Shown here piece after piece: positions 42,362 to 54,700 of a stretch of 64,000 bases of DNA. Within the stretch, counting starts at the first letter, position 1, and each line of letters starts with the position of its first letter. This DNA comes from Daphnia pulex (lineage: Eukaryota; Arthropoda; Branchiopoda; Diplostraca; Daphniidae), in contig NC_060025.1 of the NCBI RefSeq assembly GCF_021134715.1, positions 3,720,001-3,784,000 on the forward strand, read 5' to 3'. The translations under genes and the position numbers were made by a program. The notes under the pieces were generated by a model. It did no database searches. It was not told the DNA's origin and worked only from the letters and a program-made list of their open reading frames with translations.

Positions 42362-43577
42362 GGGTGTTAATAAACTATGGACTTGCTGGACAGTCCAAAA
42401 TGGACTACTAAAACATGGACTTCGATCTAAAACTATGGACTTCCCCAGATGGCGCTGCCTGTCAAAGTGCATATTTTAGAACTTGAACGCCTCACCAATG
42501 ACCATACTAAACTATGGACTTTATCCAAATCAATCAACTGGAGTTTTTGGTTAAGCTGATCGCTAACAACTGTATATTTATCGTTCCTCTAGTTGTATGA
42601 AATTCATGTAGTTGTACGAAATTCATATGTTATGCATTATAAGGCAAAAATAAACATATTTCTACCCTTTTTAAAATTTAGTTAAGCCATTATTTCGTAG
42701 CATGTTATTAAGTGGGAAAGCATAAAAGGTACTAAATTAAATTACCCGGAGAACTAGAAAGAAATAACAATTTGCTTTTATAAATCTAAGATCTAATCTG
42801 CAACAACATGCGGATGTATAATAACGGGAAAAGTTGCGCACGCAGAAAAGGCTACTGCGGTGTCCATGATATTTTCTATTGTTTATTCAAATATCTCTAC
42901 ATTAATTTTAACTTTTTACTTAATTAACATGCCAAATTTTAATTTAAGATTTTTTGTCATAGGTTTCAGTTAACCTTTTTTAAATAAAACTAATATCCAC
43001 TAATGGATTACATTTACCTCTTCTGTGTATGTCGGATGCCCGACTTTGGAGTTAATGAACTCTTTCCTAAAAAATTTTACGTTATGGTACAGTGCAACAT
43101 TTGCAAAGAATATTTCCATCAGGAATGCGTGAACTTACCCGAATCTTCCATTAAGTGCAAAAAAGTGCCCTGTTATTGCTCATCTTGCATTTAAACGTTA
43201 AATTACTTTTTTTATTTCTTTTCTCAAATCAAGAATAATGAAATCTTTTTGCTTTGACACCAGTTTTTTGTTATGCGTGATACGTATTAACTTGGTATTG
43301 AACGATTCAAAAAATAAACTTGGAAATTCTGTAAAATGTATGTGTATTCTTAAATATTTAAAAATGTTTATATTTAAATTACCGTGTGTAATTTGGGAAA
43401 GTTAATTTTAGCATATTAGCACATATTTTGTGGTAGGCCAATAAGTGCACTTTTTAGGCACCAAAATCCATACCTAAATACTGGAAACGCGATGAAGAGA
43501 AGTCCATAGTTTTAGGACAAAGTCCACATTTTAGTATTCAATTTTGGACTGTCCAAGTCCATAGTTTAGTAACACCA
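42362..43577. mobile_element. 1,216-bp TIR element carrying a PHD-finger ORF, nested in the hAT gene
   Basis: Termini of about 80 bp are inverted repeats (GGGTGTTAATAAACTATGG at the left; the right end inverted reads TGGTGTTACTAAACTATGG). A perfect 9-bp duplication TAAAGAAAT flanks the element at 42353-42361 and 43578-43586. Removing the element and one copy of the duplication rejoins the hAT reading frame. The motif AAACTATGGACTT recurs several times near both ends. A 9-bp duplication suggests a MULE-like element, but no transposase is present. Confidence 0.85.
43003..43194 (+). CDS. small PHD-finger-like ORF within the TIR element
   Basis: Sixty-three codons from an ATG. All eight metal ligands of a C4HC3 PHD finger can be placed: CVC, then CNIC, then FHQEC, then CYCSSC. 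The spacing between pairs is right for a PHD finger, a fold that usually reads histone tails. No other domain is present and the ORF stops straight after the last Cys pair. It may be a terminal exon of an otherwise deleted transposon protein or a minimal product. Confidence 0.6.
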   Translation: MDYIYLFCVCRMPDFGVNELFPKKFYVMVQCNICKEYFHQECVNLPESSIKCKKVPCYCSSCI

Positions 43578-44960
43578 TAAAGAAATTGATTAATTTAGCT
43601 TCATCAAAGAAAATCTTAACTGTTGAAATTTGGTCCAAAAAAGGATTAACTTCGTCTTATTTTGGGATTACAATCCACTTCATTGGAAGTGATAGTGTGC
43701 TGAAAACTGCTTTATTAGAACTGATGCACTTTCCGTCACCACATACGTTAAAAATCAATAGCAGAGTTCATTGAAAAACAATCAAACAATGGGATCTCGG
43801 ACATATTCCTATTATCATAACTGACAGTGGCTCAAATATGGTGAAGGCATTTAAAGAAGCCAAGAGATTCTATTCAATTGAACTAGAAGATGGAACTATT
43901 GATCAAGTAGCCACCAATTCTGTGGGTCGTGGACAAGCGTTCGCACAACAGAATCCTCAACGATCAATATCAGCTGAAAATCTTTCCACCGCTGAAGATG
44001 TTATGTGGGAGGACGTCGAAGATAACGAGAGCCAAGAAATTGGAGAGAATTATGCTACTGAGGACGACATACATACATACATACATACATACTGAGGACG
44101 AAGAGAACAATCAAACTAGAAACCATCACGAGCCATTCCAATATAATGACGCCGAAGACCATGTAACACCTGAGATGCTGAGAAAATAGACTTCAACGAA
44201 GACCAGAGACCAATGAATGAACTTCTATGTCGTTTTGAAAGATCAACCTTAAGGCGAAGCTCAAAAAAATCAAAAGGTACAGTTGCCTATGCCATTTACG
44301 TCAACTGGTAATGGCCACTTTTGATAAAATTCGAGCTTCGAAAAAACGAGAAGGATCCCCTCTTCTGCTTTTCAGCGAAGCAATTCAATCGGCGAGGAAA
44401 CTAGTAGGAAGATTAAACAAGTCGACGGTGGCTACTACAAGACTGAAGTTACTCTGCAATAAAAAACTAGTCGACAATGTCGCCACTCGATGGTCATCCG
44501 TTTACCTATTGATTCGTCGTTTACTGCAACTCCGAGAACACGTCAAAGTAGTGTGCGAAGAGCTGGGCTGGGACTGCCTTTCGAATTCTGAGTGGAACCT
44601 GATATCGCGAGTTGAATTTCTTTGTTAACCATTTGCCTCATACACTCAACTTGTCAGCGCAGACCATATCCAAACTTTTTCCTCAGTGATCACATGTGAG
44701 GAAGAACTTAAACTGCATCTTATTGCGGTAAGATATTTTCTAGCGATTTTTTTCCCATGAGAAACTAGAAAGTATACAAATTTTTAAACTAATATGATTT
44801 GTTCTCTCATTCGTAAGGGTTGTAAGACTGAGCTGGTCTTAGAGAAATTAGCGAGGTTCTTTTGGTTGAAATGAACAGACGTTTCGAATTTATGTTGGAT
44901 ATTCGTCACCCTGCCCAACTTTGATCCTATATTTCTTTTGGCTACGGTGCTGGATCCCAA

Positions 44961-46847
44961 CTTCCCAGATAGGAATTCTTGTCCCAAGGCGGGACCAAAG
45001 CCGTGCGGATGGTGCGAGGGGCACAGGGGAATCTCTAAGATGTCCCATTGCGAGCCCTTATTTGAACACGTTACTCATTTTAATCTTGTCGGATACGTCA
45101 TTTTTTACTCCCTCTCGTAGAAGTCTCTGATGCGTCCCGTTTTTATTTTTTGGCTCCTTCTCGACACTTAGAAAATTTCGGAGAAACTGTCTTTGTCTTT
45201 TCGCGGCAAAGTTGGATTCTAAAATTCCATTATTAGCTTTATCTTCAAAACTCAGATATAATTTCGTGGCCCATCTGTATGGTACTGGCTTCCCACCACG
45301 ACGATCCGGGTTCGATCCCCGGGTTAGGTTCCATATTTCTTCAACTATGATGGTTATATGCAGTCGAATTATGATGTGTGCCTGGTAACCCTTTGCATAC
45401 TCTGACAAATAAACTTTGTCCGGATATCTGGATCACCGTTCGTGAAAAAATGTCGGCACAGCAAACACTCATAAGAAAAAGAAGAGGAAAGAAAAAAGGA
45501 ACGAAATTCAGAGTCCAGAAAAATATTTATTGTTAATGACTTCTTGAGATCCTTTTTCCGTCCCAAGTACGTCTAAAGTCCATCCAATGGGACGGGATAA
45601 GGACCGCTATGAGATCTCGGCGAAGCGGACATTGGCCATACGTAAAAGACGTCCTAGGAATGTAAACTTGGGAATCTGCTATGTGCCAAGTACATCCCAG
45701 ACGTCTCAAAGTGACGTGTTTTGGGCGTCTATGGCACTGCAGTGTGCTATCTGGGTTAAAGAGTTTTGTTCCTACTGAACGTCAGCAAATCATTAAAAGT
45801 CTTTTCATCGGGATAATGGATCCGTTTGTAATTCATCTTTCAGCACTCAATTTTTTAAAGGAATGACTTCATCTAACTTTATATTTTGATTTCCTCCCTT
45901 TTCAGGGAGTTCTAGATCCCCCTAAACAAGGGAAAACAGACGTTCCTCGAAGTAAGAATTTCGCTAACGCGGCAACACTTGTTATAAAGTGAGCCGCGAA
46001 ATCATGCGATATGTCTTCCAGTTTAACTTCCATTCATTATTCGAAATTCTTTGCAATAATATCTGCCATTTTTTACAAAACGATAGATCAAATACCCACT
46101 TATTTGATCAACCAGATTCTGATTTTTTTTACTTTCTTTTTTTGTGCTTTTTCTACTGCAAATGTAAAAATAATTACATGGCCGACATAGGGGCCCTATG
46201 TCGCTTGAAACTTGACGTGCCCTATCATAAGTCAAGTGTCCAGTAACTGTAAAAATCAGATAATCGAAAACTAATTCGATCAAAAAGGACATACCCTTTC
46301 AAAAGGTCTAAAGTTTAAAAAGACAATTTTGCCGATTTTCAATCATGTTTTCAGTTTCATATTTGTGATTCCACTGCTGTATTTTTCGCCTTTTTATCAG
46401 TAATTATTCGCCTTTTTATCCATCAAGCCAATCTTAAACTTTTATACTAACAGAAATGTAATTTATCTTCTACCATACGAAAAATGATCCGGTAAAAAAA
46501 AAGATTCCATAGTGTCAGCAAGAGTCCTTGTCACAGTCGTGCCAGAGATTCAGAAAAGTCTTACTCCGTAAATAGGGTTTTTCTGATTTTTTTCCCTCAA
46601 TTTCAGGATTCTTAGGATATTTTTTTATTGAAGGGCAGCGAATAGTATTTCACATGTTCTTCGTGTATTTTTAAATAGAAACATAGACATTGTTATCACC
46701 CTACACTTACTTAGAGGATGGCTAAAGTTGTCCTGAGATCAAAATACAAGACTTAATCTGCCAAGCCTTCATTATTACAATAAATATCAAATGATTTTAA
46801 ACTGCAATGAATCAGATAAAAAGTCCCCCTCCCCTATACCATCACCA
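44961..46847. repeat. intergenic DNA with a tRNA-like SINE fragment
   Basis: Apart from the tRNA-like block at 45265-45325 I see only short frames without recognisable motifs. Several segments have GC-rich, degenerate ORF character (for example 45587-45778), consistent with old mobile DNA, but I cannot name a family. Confidence 0.3.
45265..45325 (+). repeat. tRNA-like sequence, probably SINE-derived
   Basis: A perfect-looking B box and T arm (CCGGGTTCGATCCCCGGG) follow a Gly-like anticodon region (GGCTTCCCACCA). The A box is poor and the acceptor arm does not pair, so a working tRNA is unlikely. Confidence 0.45.
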
Positions 46848-48090
46848 CAGTGTAACTTGATCACTCTCATATTGTTGACCCGATATACAATTATATCGTG
46901 TAAAAATTATTTAGCATTATTGATACAGTACCCACGGCAGGTATTGGATCACCCCGGTCCAAAAAAGGCGTTTTAACCCGCCGAGATAGGCCTTATGGTG
47001 TCTCGCACGGTATTTTTTTTTAATACTTAGATTGCTCGTACGAGGCTTCTCTGCTCGTAAAGGCCTTTTCCGGATTTAGATCTGGAAAGCCGCTCCGGGA
47101 TTTCGGTCTACTTGAGTCATGGATCGCTTGTTATAATTTCCAGCAAGGGTATTTCCATTACAACTTTAAATCCAGTCAACCACGTAGTAGGTGATTTCAC
47201 CGCTAGATGTGCTATGTACAGGCTAGGTTGAAAGAAGGGGCTGGGGATTAAAAGTAAGGGGCATATAGCTCCAACGCGGGACTAGAAGTTAAGTAGGCCA
47301 TGCCAGAATCGACAAAGGATCGTTTATTTCCAATCCATTTTTAATTCCTCTGAAGGGAGGAATCGATCCCAATCAAATCCGTGGCAATGCTGATACCATC
47401 GTCATCAGCTCTAGATTCTCAACAACGGTAAAACAAATTCATTTTAAGTTTGTTTCTGTGACAGGCATATTTATGGCCAGATTAATTTCATTTATTGTTA
47501 ATGTTCAGTAAAAAAGAATAGATGGTACGTCAACTTCTATAATCTCTGCATTGGTAATTGGTGACGCTTGGAACGGATTTGGACAGGTAAAAGTTTATTT
47601 GTCTTACCGTTTTAAAATTTCCACTTTCAGACAAATTATTTGATTAAAAATTCCTACAAATCTTCTTGCAGATCGAACTGAAGCCATTCCGGACTTTGTT
47701 AATCAATATTTGTCTGCTGGACTGCTGGTGCGCTCAAGATATAGTACCTACAAACAAATCCGAATGTCGATTTTTTTATTTTGAGCCACCTATCCAAATT
47801 TCGGGAAACTGTTTGGCTTAAGACCCAAATTCGGGAGGCAAAGAACAAAGCGAATGGTAGGAACTGGGAAGAAAGAAAAAAGGAGTAATAGGCTCAATTA
47901 CGCCGTCGTGGCCATGTCTCCCCTCATCCCCCAAAAAATATGAACAAAATCAGACAGGCTGTCTGGAATTTTCATGGCGCGAAAAAAGGCCTTAAAACTG
48001 CCGTGGGTACTGTATCAATAATGCTAAATAATTTGTACACGATATAATTGTATATCGGGTCAACAATATGAGAGCGATCAAGTTACACTG
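46848..48090. mobile_element. Tc1-like foldback element with about 95-bp inverted ends
   Basis: The left end CAGTGTAACTTGATC… and the right end …GATCAAGTTACACTG are inverted repeats with only a few mismatches over about 95 bp. They include an inner TACAGTACCCACGGCAG terminus at 46926 and 48010. The right flank is TA and the left is CA, so a TA target duplication with one mutation is possible. CAGT termini and TA targets fit Tc1/mariner. No intact transposase was seen. Confidence 0.65.
47741..48011. repeat. dispersed Tc1-like repeat, copy 1
   Basis: It starts TAGTACCTACAAACAAATCC and continues through words such as GCCACCTATC, GGAAACTG, and GACAGGCTGTCT that recur in the same order at 63595-63780. 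It lies inside the larger foldback element, which suggests nesting. Confidence 0.55.
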
Positions 48091-48740
48091 TACGCCTACT
48101 TAGCACACGCATCATATAACTTTATTGCTATATTTCAGGTTTTCATATTATTACATATTGTATGCTATTTTTATACCTTTATATAATAAGATTGAGAGAG
48201 AATGAGACTTAGAAAAATTTGGTCACGTGCGCCACTGAAACCATATTATCAATAAAAATTATTTTGTCAGTAACGATTGATGGGATAGTAGTTAGCTTGT
48301 TGAACTAGTGATCTGAGAGTCTGAGGTTCAAACCTACCACACAACAAAACTTTTTTTTTCGTGTACATTAATTTATCATTATTATTTATTAGAAAATTAT
48401 GAAGGTAACAAACAGGGACTTGATATATCTTTTCTGTTAGGTAAACTATATTAAAAATAGTATAGAAAAGCGGGCAATTCATTCGAGGCCAAATAAAATA
48501 TTGTTTACCACAAAATCACTATAGTGGTATTATGGTAAACTATACTGATAACTATTTTAAACTGTCCGAATTCACTTCAGGTCACTATAATAAACTAGTC
48601 GTAAATCTATAGTTAACTATGTTTATTTTCTTTCAATAAAGCATGGTTAACTACAGTACTTTTTAGTAGAATCGTTTAACATGTCAAAAATAGTAAAATA
48701 TAAAATTTAGAATATTTAAATGAAATAAGGAAATTTCATT
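48091..48740. repeat. intergenic DNA with a tRNA-derived SINE head at 48279-48340
   Basis: The sequence GGATAGTAGTTAGCTTGT followed by CTGAGGTTCAAACCTACC has A- and B-box-like elements of a pol III promoter on the + strand, without a matching acceptor stem. It is typical of a tRNA-derived SINE. The minus-strand AATAAA (48627-48622) just before the C1q gene end is listed separately. Confidence 0.45.
48622..48627 (-). terminator. poly(A) signal of the mucin-C1q gene
   Basis: AATAAA on the minus strand, about 115 bp beyond the stop codon at 48743-48741. Assigned by position. Confidence 0.45.
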
Positions 48741-51700
48741 TCATAAACGGTTAATAAGAAAGCCACCAAAACTGGTAAGAGGGTGATCGTAAAGTGAACC
48801 TTCAAACAATTCTCCAGTTATCTCATCCCTTTCCTGCAGTTCGGCGGTTGCTTGTAATTGCAAGGGGAAAAACCCGTACGAATCAGTTGAATCCATATGA
48901 ATTTCAGCCAACACTTCCCGAAAAGTTGGAACGATTTTTCGGTTTTTCACGAGTTGTATTGTTAAACGGCCTGTTCCAGACTCTTGCTTTTTCGTTTTCA
49001 ATGCTAAAAATTATTTTAAAAAAAGAAAACCCAAAATAAAGAATTAATGATAACTGGATTGTTAAGTTAAATACCTGTGAAATAGAAATGATATATGCCG
49101 TGGAATGGTACAGTAAACACACCCGACGAAGAACTGAAACACTGGCCTTGGTTTAAAGGAACTATGTCATAAGGATGTATGACAGTCTTGACATCGAAGG
49201 TACCAGTGTGTTGCGCAAAAAATGAAATATTCCAGCTATCATGGACGCTAGGATCGTTGTAAAAGTTCAAATCATGTTCAATTTTGTTGCTCAATAAAGT
49301 TTCTCGTCCGTTCAATGCGAGCAGCATTGCTTCTTTCATATTTAGTTCTTTTTCAATAATCCCCATATTTTCTATTTGCTCTTCAACTTCTCTCAGAAGT
49401 TTTGCATCTTCTTGTACTTTTTTTTCTAAATCTGTTGAAATGGCATCTAACCGCTTCCTGTATTTGATTATACTGTTCAATGTGTGGTTCAATTCATTCA
49501 TCTCGTTTGCTGCTACGTCTAAGGATTTTCCAAGTTCGTTGACCTCCTTCGGGTATTAAAAAATACAAAATTATTTCAAATTTGCTACAACATATACTTA
49601 ATTTATAATTTAAAATTAAGCCTATTTTACACAAAAACTGGAACTAACTCTTTTCAGAAGACAATAAATGTGCTTAGGCATGCACGTCGTACATAAATTT
49701 AAATCAAATCATGCACGTCGGATTTGAAAATAAAAAATAAAGTAATTTACTTTCTGGATTTGAACATTGATTGAAGCGGATCTTCCATTTTCAGCTGTTG
49801 TTGTAATGGTTTTAGGTTCAGAATCAGGAGTTTCATCGCTCCCTCCAGAAAAAAATCCACGAATCAATTTTCTGCTATTTTGCGATGAGATGGAATCTGT
49901 CAATTTGGTTTTAATTCCAACGAAACAAATGAAGACAATCAATTTTTTAAACTTCAACGTAAGTTATTACTTATGAATATTTTCTTAACCAAATTATTTA
50001 TGAAATATGTATTACCTTGGCCACTAATTGTAGTAGCAACATTAGAAGCAATCGAACTTATTTCCAGGACTAGATTAAATTAATAGAGAAAACACGTCAT
50101 CGTTTTACTGAAAACTCAAACAGGTAAATTATTTGAATTATATTCACTTACTAGCCGCCACCGTTGTGCGTTCTGCATTCGTAAGTAAATAAAAATTCGA
50201 AATTGAATTAATTATATGCGTAACTCAAGTGAGATTGATTGCATTCACAGTTAAATAACAATTTGTAATTTATTACAATATTTTTACAAATTACTTTTAA
50301 TAGCCTAATTTTCGAAATGATTTACCTTTCGGTCCTACAACAATAGTTGTAGGCCCACTAGTAGGAGCAGCTGTAGTTGTCGGATCGGTGGTAGTCGACG
50401 GAATGGCGGTAGTCGACGGATTGGCGTTAGTCGGCGGATTGTTTGTAGTCGACGGAGCTGTAGGTTGAAAAGCAGGAGTTTCGTCGCTTTCTTCAAAATT
50501 AATTCTACGACTTTTGACGCTATTTTGCCCTAAGATGGACTCTTTACAATTGGTGATAATTTCACCGAAAAAATTTAAGAAAATAAATTTTTTAAACTTT
50601 AACGAACGAAATTACGTTTTGTCTTAACCAAATTATTTATGGTATATGTATTACCTTGGCCACTAATTGTAGAAGCAACACTAGAAGCAGTCGAACTTAT
50701 TTCCAGGTTTGAACAGGAACAGGTCTCAGGAGGAATGCTTCTTATTACTAGATTAAATTGTTAGAGAAACACGTAATCGTTTTACTGAAAACTAAGACAG
50801 GTAAATTATTTGAAATAACTTACTAGCCGCCGTCGTTGTGCGTTCTGCATTCGTAAGTAAACAAAAATTTGAAATTGAATTAATTATATGCGTTATTCAA
50901 GTGAGATTGATTGTATTCACAGTTAAATAACAATTATGTTTTGTCTTAACCAAATTATTTATGGTATTTGTATTACCTTGGCCATTAATTGTAGTAGCAA
51001 CACTAGAAGCAGTCGAACTTATTTCCAAGTTTGAACAGGAACAGATTCCAGGAGGAATGTTTCTTAGTACTAGATTAAATTGTTAGAGAAAACACGTCAT
51101 CGTTTTACTGAAAACTCAGACAGGTAAATTTTTTGAATTATATTCACTTACTAGCCGCCGCCGTTGTGCGTTCTGCATTCGTAAGTAAATAAAAATTCGA
51201 AATTGAATTAATTATATGCGTAATTCAAGTGAGATTGATTGCATTCAAAGTTAAATAACAATTTGTAATGTATTACCATTTTTTTACAAATTACTTTTAA
51301 CAGCCTTATTTTACGAAATGATTTACCTTTCGGTCCTACAACAATAGTTGTAAGCCCACTAGTAGGAGCAGCTGTAGTTGTCGGATCGGCGGTAGTCGAC
51401 GGAGCTGTAGGTTGAAAAACAGGAGTTTCGTCGCTTTCTTCAAAATTAATTCTACGACTTTTGACGCTATTTTGCCCTAAGATGGACTCTTTACAATTGG
51501 TGATAATTTCACCGAAAAAATTTAAGAAAATAAATTTTTTAAACTTTACCGAACGGAATTACGTTTTGTCTTAACCAAATTATTTATGGTATATGTATTA
51601 CCTTGGCCACTAATTGTAGTAGCAACACTAGAAGCAGTCGAACTTATTTCCAGGTTTGAACAGGAACAGGTTTCAGGAGGAATCCTTCTTATTACTAGAT

Positions 51701-54700
51701 TAAATTGTTAGAGAAAAAACGTAATCGTTTTACTGAAAACTCAGACAGGTAAATTATTTGAATTATATATACTTACTAGCCGCCGCCGTTGTGCGTTCTG
51801 CACTCGTAAGTAAATAAAAATTTGAAATTGAATTAATTATATGCGTTATTCAAGTGAGATTGATTGTATTCACAGTTAAATAACAATTATTTTTTGTCTT
51901 AACCAAATTATTTATGGTATTTGTATTACCTTGGCCATTAATTGTAGTAGCAACACTAGAAGCAGTCGAACTTATTTCCAGGTTTGAACAGGAACAGATT
52001 CCCGGAGGAATGTTTCTTATTACTAGATTAAATTGTTAGAGAAAACACGTCATCGTTTTACTGAAAACTCAGACAGATAAATTTTTTGAATTATATTCAC
52101 TTACTAGCCGCCGCCGTTGTGCGTTCTGCATTCGTAAGTAAATAAAAATCGAAATTGAATTAATTATATGCGTAATTCAAGTGAGATTGATTGCATTCAA
52201 AGTTAAATAACAATTTGTAATTTATTACCATTTTTTTACAAATTACTTTTTATAGCCTTATTTTACGAAATGATTTACCTTTCGGTCCTACAACAATAGT
52301 TGTAAGCCCACTAGTAGGAGCAGCTGTAGTTGTCGGATCGGCGGTAGTCGACGGAGCTGTAGGTTGAAAAGCAGGAGTTTCGTCGCTTTCTTCAAAATTA
52401 ATTCTACGACTTTTGACGCTATTTTGCCCTAAGATGGACTCTTTACAATTGGTGATAATTTCACCGAAAAAATTTAAGAAAATAAATTTTTTAATCTTTA
52501 ACGAACGGAATTACGTTTTGTCTTAACCAAATTATTTATGGTATATGTATTACCTTGGCCACTAATTGTAGTAGCAACACTAGAAGCAGTCGAACTTATT
52601 TCCAGGTTTGAACAGGAACAGGTTTCAGGAGGAATGCTTCTTATTACTAGATTAAATTGTTAGAGAAAACACGTAATCGTTTTACTGAAAACTCAGACAG
52701 GTAAATTATTTGAATTATATATACTTACTAGCCGCCGCCGTTGTGCGTTCTGCATTCGTAAGTAAATAAAAATTTGAAATTGAATTAATTATATGCGTTA
52801 TTCAAGTGAGATTGATTGTATTCACAGTTAAATAACAATTATGTTTTGTCTTAACCAAATTATTTATGGTATTTGTATTACCTTGGCCATTAATTGTAGT
52901 AGCAACACTAGAAGCAGTCGAACTTATTTCCAGGTTTGAACAGGAACAGATTCCAGGAGGAATGTTTCTTATTACTAGATTAAATTGTTAGAGAAAACAC
53001 GTCATCGTTTTACTGAAAACTCAGACAGGTAAATTTTTTGAATTATATTCACTTACTAGCCGCCGCCGTTGTGCGTTCTGCATTCGTAAGTAAATAAAAA
53101 TTCGAAATTGAATTAATTATATGCGTAATTCAAGTGAGATTGATTGCATTCAAAGTTAAATAACAATTTGTAATTTATTACCATTTTTTTACAAATTACT
53201 TTTTATAGCCTTATTTTACGAAATGATTTACCTTTCGGTCCTACAACAATAGTTGTAAGCCCACTAGTAGGAGCAGCTGTAGTTGTCGGATCGGCGGTAG
53301 TCGACGGAGCTGTAGGTTGAAAAGCAGGAGTTTCGTCGCTTTCTTCAAAATTAATTCTACGACTTTTGACGCTATTTTGCCCTAAGATGGACTCTTTACA
53401 ATTGGTGATAATTTCACCCAAATAATTTAAGAAAATAAATTTTTTAAACTTTAACGAACGGAATTACGTTTTGTCTTAACCAAATTATTTATGGTATATG
53501 TATTACCTTGGCCACTAATTGTAGTAGCAACACTAGAAGCAGTCGAACTTATTTTCAGGTTTGAACAGGAACAGGTTTCAGGAGGAATGCTTCTTATTAC
53601 TAGATTAAATTGTTAGAGAAAACACGTAATCGTTTTACTGAAAACTCAGACAGGTAAATTATTTGAATTATATACACTTACTAGCCGCCGCCGTTGTGCG
53701 TTCTGCATTCGTAAGTAAATAAAAATTTTAAATTGAATTTATTATATGCGTTATTCAAGTGAGATTGATTGTATTCACAGTTAAATAACAATTATGTTTT
53801 GTCTTAACCAAATTATTTATGGTATTTGTATTACCTTGGCCATTAATTGTAGTAGCAACACTAGAAGCAGTCGAACTTATTTCCAGGTTTGAACAGGAAC
53901 AGATTCCAGGAGGAATGTTTCTTATTACTAGATTAAATTGTTAGAGAAAACACGTCATCGTTTTACTGAAAACTCAGACAGGTAAATTTTTTGAATTATA
54001 TTCACTTACTAGCCGCCGCCGTTGTGCGTTCTGCATTCGTAAGTAAATAAAAATTCGAAATTGAATTAATTATATGCGTAATTCAAGTGAGATTGATTGC
54101 ATTCAAAGTTAAATAACAATTTGTAATTTATTACCATTTTTTTACAAATTACTTTTTATAGCCTTATTTTACGAAATGATTTACCTTTCGGTCCTACAAC
54201 AATAGTTGTAAGCCCACTAGTAGGAGCAGCTGTAGTTGTCGGATCGGCGGTAGTCGACGGAGCTGTAGGTTGAAAAGCAGGAGTTTCGTCGCTTTCTTCA
54301 AAATTAATTCTACGACTTTTGACGCTATTTTGCCCTAAGATGGACTCTTTACAATTAATGATAATTTCACCGAAAAAATTTAAGAAAATAAATTTTTTAA
54401 ACTTTAACGAACGGAATCACGTTTTGTCTTAACCAAATTATTTATGGTATATGTATTACCTTGGCCACTAATTGTAGTAGCAACACTAGAAGCAGTCGAA
54501 CTTATTTCCAGGTTTGAACAGGAACAGGTTTCAGGAAGAATGCTTCTTATTACTAGATTAAATTGTTAGAGAAAACACGTAATCGTTTTACTGAAAACTC
54601 AGACAGGTAAATTATTAGAATTACATACACTTACTAGCCGCCGCCGTTGTGCGTTCTGCTTTCGTAAGTAAATAAAAATTTGAAATTGAATTAATTATAT

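Larger units (their letters stand above)
42091..44960 (+). pseudogene. decayed hAT-superfamily transposase, interrupted by a nested element
   Basis: Frames with hAT character run in order on the + strand: FKTFVYSLNPRFVIPGRTRM (before 42361), then, after the nested element, KILTVEIWSKKGLTSSYFGI with a Ser-Ser-Tyr core, a DSGSNMVKAFKEA segment, the VDNVATRWSSVYLLIRRLLQ region (hAT TRWNS-type motif), and FLLATVLDPNFPDR (the ATLLDP-type motif of the C-terminal dimerisation region). Multiple stops and frame changes separate the pieces, and a CATA microsatellite at about 44068-44092 breaks the middle, so it is inactive. Confidence 0.8.

Noticed and set aside
43838..44095. Separate acidic host protein
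   Set aside because: It lies in order with other hAT transposase pieces (DSGSNMVKAF just after the KGLTSSYFGI segment) and ends in a CATA microsatellite, so it is part of the decayed transposase.
45265..45325. Functional tRNA-Gly
   Set aside because: The T arm is good but the acceptor arm does not pair and the A box is poor; better explained as a tRNA-derived repeat.
49709..49957. Start of a separate short C1q gene at a TTG with a hydrophobic leader
   Set aside because: There is no ATG, and the hydrophobic part lies upstream of a good acceptor (AAATTGACAG) that matches those of the other P exons. The exon begins at 49896 and joins the upstream array in phase.
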